A stretch of 64,000 nucleotides of DNA from the NCBI GenBank assembly GCA_020740775.1, contig JAHEWK010000046.1, forward strand, positions 1 to 64,000, written 5' to 3'. The stretch comes from Ilyonectria destructans (taxonomy: Eukaryota; Ascomycota; Sordariomycetes; Hypocreales; Nectriaceae). Below the pieces are notes generated by a model. The model was not told the origin of the DNA. It ran no database searches and saw only the letters and a list, made by a program, of their open reading frames with translations. Within the stretch, counting starts at the first letter, position 1, and each line of letters begins with the position of its first letter. The position numbers were made by a program, and so were the translations under genes. Positions 38,221-49,359 of this stretch are shown one piece after another.

Positions 38221-40949
38221 TAGAATTTAACTATATTATTATCTATAAAAAGGGATCGGAAAATAGCAGAGTAGATACTATTAGCTGATAACTCAACTTT
38301 AATACCGACATCACTAAGGAAAACAAATAACTCCTTAAGCTAATACCAGAAGAATATCTTAAGTAGAGATATATTACTAATATTTATAAGTATAAGGAAA
38401 AATAGCATAATATATATAAAATACCCAGTAAAGAATAGCAGATAAAAATCAATAGAGAATACTTATTCTATAATAATAATAATAAAGTATTTCCCAATAA
38501 ATTTAACTATAACTGTAGAATACCAATATACTATAAATAAGTATTTATACCTTAGAAATTAGTATTTAGTTTTTTAAAAGATAGAATAAAATACTATTAA
38601 AGTAAGAAGCTTATATAAAGCTAAGCCTATAAAAGATTCTATTATAACTATATAATACTGAAAAATAATAATTACCTATAAACAGTATACCCAGAATATA
38701 ATAAGAAACTTAAAATAGTATATAAAAACCTACTAGAAATACCAAATAAAGAATAGCAAAATAAGATATAGCAGTACTACCGTCTCAATAATAATAATAA
38801 TACTATCCACCCCTATAAATATAACTACCAATACAGAATACCTACCCATAAGAAATAAGCCTTTATACCCCCGGAATATATACCTAAATTCAGTAAAGAA
38901 TATATAAAGAACTACTAAAAATAAGGACTTATACTTAACTAAGTATATACTAGGTTTTATTAGAGATTTATTACTAACCCAGCAGACTTTAGATAATATA
39001 ACCTCTATAAAGAAAGAGAAATAGAACCTTAATAGCCCTTATAACCAGCAAAGAAAGTAAGATTTATCAATAAGCTTAACAGAAGAATACTTACAGCAAT
39101 ATATATAGTAGAACTAAATAACCCACTACTAAAAGAAATTTAGAAGTATAATAATATACTACCTAAGGAAGAATAAATAGAATAATTATAAGTTCCTAAA
39201 GAATTATAATAATAACTAATATAGAAAGTTTATAAATACTCTATATATAGATATTAGGGTATTAATAGAACCCTTAAGAGGCTTAGGATAATATACTTAT
39301 TCCTCCAAATAAAGAAAGCTATCTTAGATACTATTAAAAGATATAATTTATATAAAAAGTTAAAAATACTATAATATAAGCCTTATAGATAGTTATAACT
39401 ACTACCAGTAGTATAATAACCTTAGGAATCTATTACTATAGATTATATTACTAAGCTCCTACTATCTAAAGATCTAATAACTGGAGTACTCTATAACAGT
39501 ATATTTATTATTATAGATAGACTTATAAAGTTCTTATACTTTCTACCCTACTAAGAGTCTACTGATATAGAATAACTTTCTTATATATTCTTAAGAAATA
39601 TTGTCAGTATATACAGATTGCTAATAGAGATTATCTCTAATAGAGGAATAATATTTATATCTAAATTCTAATAAGGACTGATAGCTTAAATGGGATTAAA
39701 TTATAAGCTTATAATAGCTTAAAGACTATAAGTAGATAGCTAAATAGAGAGACTTAACTAAATAGTTAAATAGTACCTACAGTACTATATTAATTATAAG
39801 TAAGATAACTGAATCTAGAAGCTGCCTATAGTGTAACTGGCCTATAATATATCCACCTTAGGAATAATAAAGCTTACTTTAGCTTATACTAACTTTAGAT
39901 TTACCCCTAATACCTATAGATTATTAAGAGAAGGACTGCTAAATACTAAAGCTATTCTTACTACTAACTAACTATAATAGCTATACGAAGAAATATATAT
40001 AGAACTGGAATTTATATACAACCAGATAAAAAAACATTACAATAAGAAAAAATTAAAGAAATTAATCCTCCAGAAGGGAGATATAGTCTACCTTATAATA
40101 AAAAATATTATAATAAAAAGGCCGAATAATAAGTTGGACTTTAAATTTATTAGATCTTATAAAATTTTAGAAGAAATCTCAGAAAATAACTATAAATTGA
40201 ACTTACCACTAAAGGTTAAGCTCTATTTGATCTTTTATATTTTACTACTTAAATTAGCAGCAGATACTATTTATATTAAAATATAGAATAATAAATAAGA
40301 AATAGAAGTTAAGAATAACTAGAAATTTACAGTTAAAATAATTCTTAATATAAAAAGAGAAAATAATAAAATAAAATATCTTATAAGATAGAAAAACTGT
40401 AACCCCTCAGAAGATATATAGAAACTCTATAAATACCTTATATACTATTAAAATAAACTAAAAGATTTTCTTAAGTAAAGAAGCAGCTTAGGAAATATAT
40501 ATTGGGATAGATTCTAGAAATAACACCTAGAAATTATAAAGAACTCTTACTAGTAATAATAGAACCCAATAGAGATAAGTTAAGCAGTACACTCAGTATA
40601 GAGGACCAATCTAATATATCTATAGCACTAGCAGCCTATACCTCCCTAATAGCCTGTTACTTCTTAAGGATAGCAGACTCTTAAGAATATACTCTATTGA
40701 TATTATCTAACTTCTAAATCCCTTAAATAAATAAATTAGAACTATACTCCTTTAATACTTTCTTTTATTTATAAAGATATATCAAATAGGCTAATATCTC
40801 AGTTAAGGCACTCTCAGCCTTCTTAATATCTAGATTAACCTTTTACTAAGCCTCTATATTTTTAGTTACTATAGAAATTAGTATAAAAAATAAAAAAAAA
40901 CAGAGTATATAGAACTACTTATAAAAGCTAGTAATATTAGACCTATTAT

Positions 40950-41050
40950 AAAAATAACCCAAGCTTATATATTCACTACACCATAAGAATTTCTCGGATA
41001 TATAGCAAACTAACTGCTTCTTAAAGCAGTAGGAATAAGGTATAATTTTA
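40950..41050 (-). pseudogene. Antisense Cys-rich motif relic in element C
   Basis: Minus-strand translation reads KIIPYSYCFKKQLVCYIS followed by EKFLWCSEYISLGYFYNRSN. Four Cys survive and others are Tyr, the expected RIP product of TGT/TGC. The restored shape is C-x2-C-F-K-K-x-L-x-C...S...CSEC-x3-G-x-C. It lies about 190 bases before the 3' LTR. Confidence 0.55.
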
Positions 41051-41235
41051 TAACTCTTAGAGGTAATAACTTATATAAGAATAGAATGTTATTTAGTCTT
41101 AATGGATTTAGAAATACAACCTAATATAACAATTAGCAGAATATTTATAGATTTAGATTAGATAAATATATAAAAATTAGGGGAATAATCTTATAATAGG
41201 CCTTAAGGATAAGAACTAACAGAGGGGAGATATTA

Positions 41236-41646
41236 TATTACAGCCTATATATACCTTAGGTAGGTAGCAGGCAGTTAGAACTGGCAGTATTCTAGTACCT
41301 ATAATTTTTAGACCAACCAGAATGGAATTACAGAATTACCTTTATGATTCTATAATTCTGGATTGCTGGATTACTTATATAATCCTACAATCTATCTAAG
41401 TATATAGATAATAGAGTAGTATATATTCCTAATAAGTAGCTACTTAGCTTTTAATATAACTTAGTTACCTTAATTACCTTAACTTGCTATATATTACTGT
41501 GCTTAACTATTACCAGATATAATATTTACTCAGTAAGTAACGCCCTAATCTATCTGTTAATATAAACCTACAGTTTATCCACTAGTAACTGCTCTCTTAC
41601 CTACCCTATACTATATATACAGCAGACTAGAAGTATAACTGTTATA
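41236..41646 (+). repeat. 3' LTR of element C
   Basis: It is the partner of 33248-33658, directly preceded by the purine tract AGAGGGGAGATATTA. The interrupted integrase of element A resumes at 41647 with TTATAATAGCTTAAAGACTA, the same word seen uninterrupted in C near 39713. Confidence 0.9.
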
Positions 41647-42879
41647 TTATAATAGCTTAAAGACTATAAGTAGATAGATAAATAGAAAGATTTAATTAAG
41701 TAGTGGAATAGTACCTATAGTGCTATATTAACTATAAGTAAAATAACTGGATTTAGAAGCTGCCTACAGTATAACTGGCCTATAATATATCTACCTTAGG
41801 AATAATAAAGCTTATACTAATTTATACTAACTTTAGATTCACTTTAGATATCTATAGATTATTATAAGAAGAACTACTAAATACTAAAATAATTCTTACT
41901 ACCGACTAGCTATAATAGCTATATAAAGAAATATATATAGAACTGGAGTTTATATATAACTAAATGAAAAAATACTATAACTGGAAAAAATTAAAGGGAT
42001 TAATCTTTTAGGAGGAAGATATAGTCTATCCTATAATAAAAAAACATTATAATAAAAAGGCTAAATTACAAATTAAACTTTAAATTTATTAGACTTTATA
42101 AAATCTTAGAAAAAAACTCAGAAAATAACTATAAATTAAACTTACTACTAAAGATTAAGCTCTATCTAATTCTTTATATTTTATTACTTAAATTAGCAGT
42201 AGATACTATTTATATTAAAATATAGAATAATAACTAGAAAATAGAAGTTAAAAATAACTAAAAATTTACTATTAATAGAATTATTAATATAAAGTAAGAA
42301 AATAATAAAATATAGTATTTAGTGAAATAGAAAAACTATAATACCTTAGAAAATATATAGAAACTCTATAAATACCTTATTTACTACTAAGCTAAACTAA
42401 AAGACTTTCTTAAAATAAAGAAGTAGCCTAGAAAATATATATTAGAATAGAATCTAGAAACTATATCTAGATGCTATACCTTATAAAGAAGTTTTACTAA
42501 TATTAAAAAGAAAATCGGATAAAGAACCTATAGTATTCCAATTAATAAAATCTAAATACAGAATAAACTGTATAGAAACTACTGCCTCTAACTTCAGACA
42601 CTCTACCTCCTTCAGATTGTCTATAGATATAAGACTACAATTTAATATTTAAGTACCCTTCTTAAGTAATTATTATTTCTAATAATATAACTGTATTAAA
42701 CGGGAAAGATACTTATTTAGCTGCTATTATAACTGAATTAGCTCTTCTTTAGTAGCCTCCTTAGCAGCCTCTAGATGCTGTTTTTTAAGCGCTAGGCAAT
42801 TAGCTATACTACTAAGTCAGTATAAAAACTGGAAAGAAAACCCCAGAATACCCTTACCTACTACTAAAGAAATACCTTA

Positions 42880-42985
42880 ACTGTTATAAGAGTGACTGCA
42901 ATATATATATTCAGCGCACTTTATATAACTTGCTTTTATAATATACTTTAACTTCCTAGGCAGGCAGTATAAATAAGGTATAACA
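42880..42985 (-). pseudogene. Antisense Cys-rich motif relic in element A
   Basis: Minus-strand translation reads VIPYLYCLPRKLKYIIKAS followed by YIKCAEYIYCSHSYNS. The order C-x2-C-L-x3-L-x-C...KCAEC matches the antisense motifs of elements B and C at the same position between pol and the 3' LTR. Confidence 0.55.
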
Positions 42986-43172
42986 GTAAAGCCAGTAGTA
43001 GTAATAAGAACTGCCTATACCTTACAGTTTATTATAGCTTTAGATTTAACTGAGGATATATTGTTAGCTATATAAGGGGAATATAGAACTGAGTATAGAC
43101 AGACTAAGGGAAATTTATAATAAGGCCTAATATTGAGTCTTAGGGATAAAAACTAACAGAGGGGAGATATTA

Positions 43173-43605
43173 TATTACAGCCTATACAGTATAAGTACTT
43201 AACATTATATAGCCCCTATAAATTTCCTCCAATTAACAGCTTATTCAGTATAGCTTATACTGTACTGAACTAACTTATCTGTAAGCTACCTAGGCTTATC
43301 TATAAGCTACCTAGGCTTACCTATAATCTAAAGACTCACTTTATAAGCTACACTTAATATATAACTATATTTATTTAGCACTTTCCTAGATAGATAGCTT
43401 ACCAGCTTTTAATATAATTTAGTTACCTTAATTACCTTAACTTACTATATATTACTATACTTAACTATTACCAGATATAATATTATTCAGTAAGTAACGC
43501 CCTAATCTATCTGCTAATATAAACCTACAGTTTATCTATTAGTAAAATAACCTCTTGCCTACTCTATACTATATATACAGCAGTCTAGAGAATCTAACTG
43601 TTATA
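43173..43605 (+). repeat. 3' LTR of element A
   Basis: It aligns over its full length with 18399-18831 and is followed by AATAA, the second half of the target duplication. The purine tract AGAGGGGAGATAT is directly upstream. Confidence 0.9.
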
Positions 43606-43655
43606 AATAATATTATCTATATAATTAATTAGCCACTTAATAAGGAAATTTAATA
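43606..43655 (-). mobile_element. LINE RT fragment separated from 16700-18398 by element A
   Basis: Minus-strand translation gives NFLIKWLINYIDNIILYI, and after removal of element A it continues without a break into 18398. YIDN is the mutated YxDD catalytic box. The piece ends against the dispersed repeat near 43660. Confidence 0.5.
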
Positions 43656-43659
43656 TTTA

Positions 43660-45085
43660 AATTTACTGTATTTTTATTATATATATTATAGTTATTAAAG
43701 CTTAAATTTAGATTTTAAGCTGCTTTTTTCTTCTTTAACTGAAATTCTATTTAATCTTTTTAACTTATTTTAATCTTAATATATAAACTTATAAATTCTA
43801 TAACTTAACTTAATACCTTAAGATTTTTAATATCTATAATAATCTAAATTATTTAAATTTACTCTCTAGCTAGTATTCTAACTAGCTAGTATTTATACTA
43901 ACTTAACATAATATAAAAGCTCTTTAAATTAAAACTTATATATCTTTTTAGTAATTTTATTAATAAATACCTACTATTTTATATTTAGCTTTTTAACTTT
44001 AAAAACTTTAACTAATTTAAATAAAGCTACTATTTCTATTTAAATAACAAATATATTAATATAAATTATTTAATTTATCTATAAATTCTATTTACTGGTA
44101 TTATTAAGAAAGAAATTATAGCTAAAGATAATTAATATAATCTTTTATTAAATAGTTAGATTATAGACTCTATTTAAAGAGAATTTTAATAGATTAAAAA
44201 GTCTATTTTCTTTAAGAAATTAAAAATATACTATATATTTTCAGTTTCCTATTAAGTTATTAATATTATATTAATATATAGATAGAAGGATAATTAAAAT
44301 ATAAAAGATAAGGCTTATAGAACTTTTATATCTATTATAATTTTACCTTTTTTAAAATCTAGCTTTTCTAGTAGATTTAACTTTTCCAGTAGATCTAGCT
44401 TTTTCAGTAAATTTAGCTTTTTTTAAAATATAGCTATTTCTATAGCTTATTAAGGTATTAAAAAAAATAACTAGTTAGACTAAAAACCTTAATCTATCTG
44501 AGTAAACTGTTAACCTTTAAATAGACTGAGTATATAGTCTATATTATTAATACTATTATTAGTATTTTCTTTTTACTGTTAAGCTTTTAGTCTTCCCTTT
44601 AGGTATATATATACTAAAGTACTTTAACCTCTTAATTATATTAATATATAATATTATATAGATATATAAGATATTACTAATATTTTAATCTTAAATAAGT
44701 AAAATCTTAAAAGGTTAAAGAGATAATTATTACTATAATAAAAATTAATAAAATTAGATAATTATTAGAAGGAAAATTAATTTCTTAATAATAAAAGATA
44801 TTAATCTTTTTATATCTTATTATTTAGAATAAGATATCTATCTTAAGGTTATTAACTGTAGATAATAAAGTTATTTACTAACTCTATTATTTATAGATAA
44901 TAAAATTAAAGTTAGAAAAGTTAAATTAAAACTTAAATTAAAAATTAATATATAATAACTTTATTATTTAGTTACTATATCTATTAATACTAAGTATAAT
45001 ATATACTATTTATCTTTACTATTTAAGAATACTATATAGCTTTAATTTATTTAATAATATTAAGTAAAGTTAAAAAAAAACTAAA
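43660..45085 (-). repeat. AT-rich dispersed repeat, copy 2
   Basis: This is the homologue of 1-1046 with a longer middle. At 44361-44440 it holds an imperfect 21-base tandem repeat which on the minus strand encodes a basic seven-residue repeat, KAxSTxK (visible pieces KARSTGK and KSTRKA). The end of the coding frame reads VKEEKSSLKSKFKL against QQKKKKSSLKPKLRP in copy 1. It is more heavily mutated than copy 1. The family is not recognised; a LINE first ORF or a DNA transposon are both possible. Confidence 0.7.
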
Positions 45086-45689
45086 TAATTAAATTAGCCT
45101 TAAAGATTACTTAATTTATAGATAAACTCAATATATAATAGAAATAAAATTAGTAATATTAGTAATTCTTAAGAAAGATTAAATTAAAGAGAAAAAAGTA
45201 AAGTAGTAATATTCTAATATCTAATATAAATAGATTAATTATCTATAAAAGATTCAACTTATTATATAACTAGATATTCTTTAAAGTCTTAATTAACTAG
45301 AAGTTTATCAGTATAAAATCTATTTTATAGCTGATATTTAGAAAGAGAGCTTCTAATATACTGAAAACTCAGCTAGCACTACTATTATAAACTTAGAACT
45401 TAGAATCTGCAGCCTATTAACTTACACTCTTACTGTAGGTAAATTACTGTTAAAAGCTGGCCTCTTCCTCTAATATCCATATTTCCTTCCGGATTATTAT
45501 ATTGTCAAATAATGTAAATTAATGAATTTTCAGCTGAATTTTAAACCACCTAAACCTGAACCCATCTAACCTTTTAACCCCCTTAACGCCCTAACGCCCT
45601 CCAAATAACTCATCCCACTATTCCTCCTGCTGCTGAATCCACTCCCGAGCCTCCCCCAGCAGCAATAATAGCTCCGCCAACTAAGTAGA
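45086..45689. other. Transition zone, no gene seen
   Basis: Composition changes from AT-rich to mixed between 45100 and 45550. The stretch 45540-45660 is C-rich with Pro/Thr-like triplets and could be the decayed N-terminal part of the adjacent methyltransferase relic. No frame is open. Confidence 0.45.
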
Positions 45690-46229
45690 AGGATGTATAG
45701 CTAACGACGATTAACTATTCCAGCAGGCATTCCAACACTTGGTCCCTGGTGGATATATTGAGCTGCAGGCTTGTTATGGATATAGCTGAAAGGGCTGCAG
45801 ATGCCCAGTTCTGGATAAAGACTATATATAAGGGCGCGGCGAAATTTGGCAAACCTTTAGATAATACACCTCAATGGAAAGAACAATTAATAGGTGCAGG
45901 ATTTATAGATATCCAACAAAAAATTCACAAGGTTAGTAGCTATTATATTTTCCTATATAAGCTATATTGCTTTTAAATATAGATACTAACAGAAAACAGA
46001 TACCAATTGGCAAGTAGTCTAAAGATCCAAAACCTAATGAGATTGGGAGATATCAGTCTGTTCAGAAGCTTAAATTTATTAACTCTTACACCCCTGGAGT
46101 CTTTAGATACATACTCAGCTGGACTGAAGAAGAAATACATATATTTATAGCTAAGGTAAAGAATAACCTCAAGGATCCATTAATTTATCTCTATCTCCCG
46201 GTCTATTTTATCTGGAGGAGAAAACCTTA
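45690..46229 (+). pseudogene. SAM-dependent methyltransferase (LaeA/UMTA-like) relic
   Basis: Frames in succession give LFQQAFQHLVPGGYIELQA, which is the post-motif region of this methyltransferase family. AQFWIKTIYKGAAKFGKPLD and PQWKEQLIGAGFIDIQQKIH follow. After an apparent intron come PIGK, a TAG where relatives have Trp, SKDPKPNEIGRYQ, and the typical end YILSWTEEEIHIFIAKVKN and YFIWRRKP. The frame changes near 45775 and the SAM-binding N-terminal half is missing. The 75-codon open frame at 45749-45976 is a part of this relic plus its intron and not a separate gene. Confidence 0.75.
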
Positions 46230-46870
46230 ATTGTTATCCTATATGTACAAGTTTCTGGGATAAGTGGTATCCGGATGGTATTAACTTACAAACCGGCAGT
46301 ACCCTGCATAAGGAGTGGAATAGAATCTAAGGGGATACAAGGTAGAGGGTCTATATAGGTAGACGCACTGCGCCTCTACTAGTTATTTTCTTTAAAAGAC
46401 AAATCAATACTTAACAAGTAGCCGCTCTATACTAGAAGCTATACGGTGGCTACAATAACAATCCGGCCGATATATCATACGGAAAATCTACGACTATATT
46501 AAGCGTCTTGAAGATGAGGGCTACTCTCTCCGGATGATATAGGTTCCAATAGGAGAAGAGGATTTCGCGCTAGAACTAGAAGCTAAAGTAGCAGCTCAAA
46601 AGGCTACAGAAGGAGAATATAGAATAGATATATTACTACATCTAGTAAGATCTATAAGTATAAGATTAATAATAGCTAAGCAGTAGTAAATAAGAATGCT
46701 ATTAGAAAGAGTTGGAAAATACTTAAAGCAGATAGATATAGTACTGCTATATAAGTATACCTATACTCTATATAACTTACTAAAGAGAAAGAACGTAGAT
46801 ATACTGTTATAGCTCTATATTAAAATAGTGAGACTTAATAGCTTTCACTTGCTATCATTATGTACGACAA
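46230..46870 (+). mobile_element. LINE RNase H relic, plus strand
   Basis: Around 46435-46620 the translation gives SGRYIIRKIYDYIKRLEDEG, then YSLRMI, a stop, VPIGEEDFALELEAKVAAQK and ATEGEYR. This corresponds to the RNase H end of Tad/I-type LINE pol (family: G-QYIIR-I-IE-L---G--V---WVPAH-G-PGNE-AD--AK-AT). Downstream pieces such as LLERVGKYLKADRYS match its tail. It stands in opposite orientation to the LINE relic at 16700-18398. Confidence 0.6.
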
Positions 46871-47356
46871 CATCTCGTGATAAGTCACTTTTTATTAACT
46901 ACGTTAATCCTAGGGGACTGTAGAATGACGCGGCATTGCCAAGGCTGCAAGGGTCAACTAACTTCCGCTTCCAATTAAAGCCGGCGCGGATAGGTCGGCC
47001 CCCTGAGCCTAGCCCCAGCTTTTCCCCGCGTTTCGGGACTTGATACAAGTTATCTTGAAGGAGTCTATGGAGTACATTATCCATGAACGGTGGCAAATGT
47101 TCAGGGGGGTGGTAAGTCTAACTGTATTTAGTAGGCGGTGCCGTCGCCATCACTACCCCGGACACCTTTATCGCCGAGCCCTTCTCGTGTATCAACCTCT
47201 TAGATTGCCAACATCATCTGCCATAATCACCTACATAAGAATTGTGCCAACGGGCCAAGCATGACCGAAACACCAATGGAGCAAGCAGTCTTCTTCTCTT
47301 AGCCGAGACGATTAAATCTCTCTCTCTACGACTTCCGCAGTTCGCCACTCATCACC
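46871..47356. other. Intergenic region upstream of the MFS gene
   Basis: Mixed composition without a supported gene. Short frames here have no recognisable content. The last 100 bases include a CT-rich run (TCTCTCTCTACGACTT) shortly before the transporter ATG, common in fungal promoters. Confidence 0.5.
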
Positions 47357-49359
47357 ATGACTCGACACATCAAGCGCCCTCCCGCGGACTTCCAAACCCC
47401 CCCTGGAACCGTCCACGTCATTCGAGGTTCGTACTCGCAACTTGTGCCCATGGGACGCTTGTTGACCTACGAGAACAGACGATGGCGCGATTGAAGAAAC
47501 TGAATTCGTGCTGCAGCCCTTGCCCTCGGACGATCTTAACGACCCGTTGGTAATTGACCCTCGTCGCGCGATCCACACATTCCACAAAGTCAACAGCGGC
47601 TGACGCTACGCTTTGCAGAACTGGAGCCGCAATCGAAAGCTTATGAACTTCGTTCCGACCCTTGCCCTCACAGCCATCATCTTCACCCAGTGAGCTCGTT
47701 GGTCGGCCCCTCTGCAGAGAGCCCCCCGACTCACCCTCTCCTAGGACATCCCTACCCCTCGTTTTTTGGGTCCTCTGGATCTCGGAGTTCGGCTGGACCT
47801 ACGGGCAGCTCAATACTGCTTCAGCCCTCAACTATGTCGGTACAGCACTTGGCTGTATCCTGTTCATCCCCCCCGCGGTCAAATACGGGCGGAGATCGAT
47901 GTATATCCTCTCATCTCTTGTCATCCTGGCAACAGCTGCGTGGTCAGCCACCTTGAACACTCTCCCTGAGCTGTACATTTCGCAATTGATCTTTGGCCTG
48001 GCAAGTGCTACCAACGAGACCATTGTTGAGATGACGGTAGGTAGCACCGCTCTTTGTCGGCGACTCCTGCTGACTTGTAGCAGATTGCAGATCTGTACTT
48101 TGTTCACCAGCGCGGTACCGCCAATGGCTTGTACATGGTCATGGTTACGATAGGAGTACGCCTCTAATCCTTTACAACGTCGTCAAATGTCGTATCTAAT
48201 CCATCCGTCTTAGAGTTTCCTTAGTTCCATCATCGCTGGATACATGGCTGCCAATGGCAACTGGAGATTGTGCTACTGGGTCACCTTCGCAGTCGAGGCT
48301 GCCCTGCTGGTCTACTTCTGTTTTTTCTTTGAGGAGAGCAAGTACATCCCTCGTGTTGAAGCCCAGGCCCTTTCAGCGCCTTCTGAACGGCCAAGCTCCG
48401 TCGCCAAGAAGGATGCTAGCTCAGCATCCGAGACTGCGGAACCAGGCACGACCATAACACCCCAGGGCACCAACACGCCCCATCACATCAACCCCGACAT
48501 CCCACTTCTAACTTTGCGGCAGCGCATGCGTCTCGTTACGAAAACAGACGAGAGCATGGGGGAAATTCTCTGGACAACCGTGCTCATTCTCTTCCGCTTC
48601 CCAGCAGTCATGTACACGGCTCTCACGTACGCATTCTGCCTACGCTGGATTTCAGCGCAGGCCACCTTTACCTCCATCGTGTTTACACAACCTCCGTATA
48701 ACTTTGGAACCGTCGGTGTCGGCAACATGAGCCTTGGCGTCTTTATTGGATGTATCTTTGGCTCTATATGGGGTGCACTCTCCGATCGAACTGTGTTCTG
48801 GTTTGCTCGAAAGAACTATGGCTACTATGAACCCGAGATGCGCCTTCACCTTAACCACTTTCCTGCGGCCTGTACTGGAGGTGGCCTTATCATGTTTGGA
48901 GTAACTGCGGCAAATGTATGGGGACTTTTGCGCTTGACTCGATAATGTGCTAATGAGAGCAGGGCATGCATTGGATTTGGCCGTCGGTGGGTAGTACCAT
49001 CTTCGGTTTCGGCCTCAATGGTATCAGTGACGTGGCACTCTGCGTACTAATTGACAGTGACCAAGCAGTAAGTGCTTTTAAACTCTTGATGCTACTCTTC
49101 TAACCCGTCTCAGGTCACCGGAGAGGCGTTCATCGGGGTAGCATTTATTCGCAACTGCTTCAGTATCGCTATTTCTTTCGCCCTGGTCCCTTGGATGGAT
49201 GCCCAAGGCATGCAGAATATGTCAATCGTCATGGGTATCTGGGCAACTGTTATGGCCTTTATTCATGTTCCGCTCCTTATCTGGGGGAAGAGGATCCGCG
49301 TGAAGACGGCCGGTGCTTACGAGCTCATGGCCAAGGAGAGAGCGCTTTCTTGGCTTTGA
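47357..49359 (+). CDS. MFS transporter, HOL1-like
   Basis: Eight exons: 47357-47426, 47479-47549, 47619-47689, 47745-48036, 48084-48155, 48214-48915, 48963-49067 and 49114-49359. All junctions are GT..AG and in phase, giving 542 residues. The N terminus shows IEETEFVLQPLPSDDLNDPL then NWSRNRKLMNF, the typical entry to this drug/H+ antiporter-like family. TM pieces include FWVLWISEFGWTYGQL, ASALNYVGTALGCILFIPPA, the loop KYGRRSMYILSS, FGLASATNETIVEMT and IADLYFVHQRGTANGLYMVM. A cytosolic loop with Ser/Thr/Pro (about residues 230-290) separates the two halves. The end is AFIHVPLLIWGKRIRVKT. Yeast HOL1 relatives move polyamines and other cations; the substrate here is not known. An acceptor three bases upstream of 48084 would add one Gln. 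Confidence 0.9.

Larger units (their letters stand above)
33248..41646 (+). mobile_element. Ty3/gypsy element C, inserted into the integrase of A
   Basis: LTRs of 411 bp lie at 33248-33658 and 41236-41646, with the target duplication TTATA at 33243-33247 and 41647-41651. Order: gag with a knuckle relic (about 34650-34700), protease VLIDSSIEFNYLYLRVV (about 36350), RT (about 37045-37690), RNase H (about 37770-38220), integrase and tail (about 39080-40420), and purine tract AGAGGGGAGA. Its internal part matches element A nearly base for base apart from transitions, so A and C are one family even though the left halves of their LTRs differ. Confidence 0.9.
18399..43605 (+). mobile_element. Ty3/gypsy element A, interrupted by B, D and C
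   Basis: The element has identical-length LTRs (433 bp) at 18399-18831 and 43173-43605, with 5-bp target duplications AATAA at 18394-18398 and 43606-43610. Removing the three insertions leaves about 8.1 kb, a normal gypsy length. The order is gag with a CCHC relic (19831-19875), protease VLVDSS (about 21522), RT (about 22225-22860, active site YYLNNILIFS near 22662), RNase H (about 22950-23340), then integrase in two pieces (about 32600-33247 and 41647-42330), and a polypurine tract AGAGGGGAGA just before the 3' LTR. Gag and pol are heavily stop-ridden. Element C shares its internal sequence. Confidence 0.9.
16600..45500. other. RIP-degraded AT-rich transposon block
   Basis: About 29 kb in which A and T dominate, TA steps are very frequent and CpG is rare. 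All recognisable reading frames belong to transposons and are full of stops at former Trp and Gln codons. Homologous copies inside the block differ almost only by C/T and G/A transitions. Both observations are what RIP produces in ascomycete repeats. Minus-strand open frames of 60-107 codons here (for example at 18954-19139, 19672-19902 and 35107-35430) are by-products of AT composition and are not genes. Confidence 0.9.

Noticed and set aside
45749..45976. 75-codon open frame starting with ATG
   Set aside because: It is part of the methyltransferase relic running into its intron, and the same family similarity continues in other frames on both sides.
47312..47593. 93-codon minus-strand open frame
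   Set aside because: It is antisense to the first exons of the MFS transporter and has no recognisable content.
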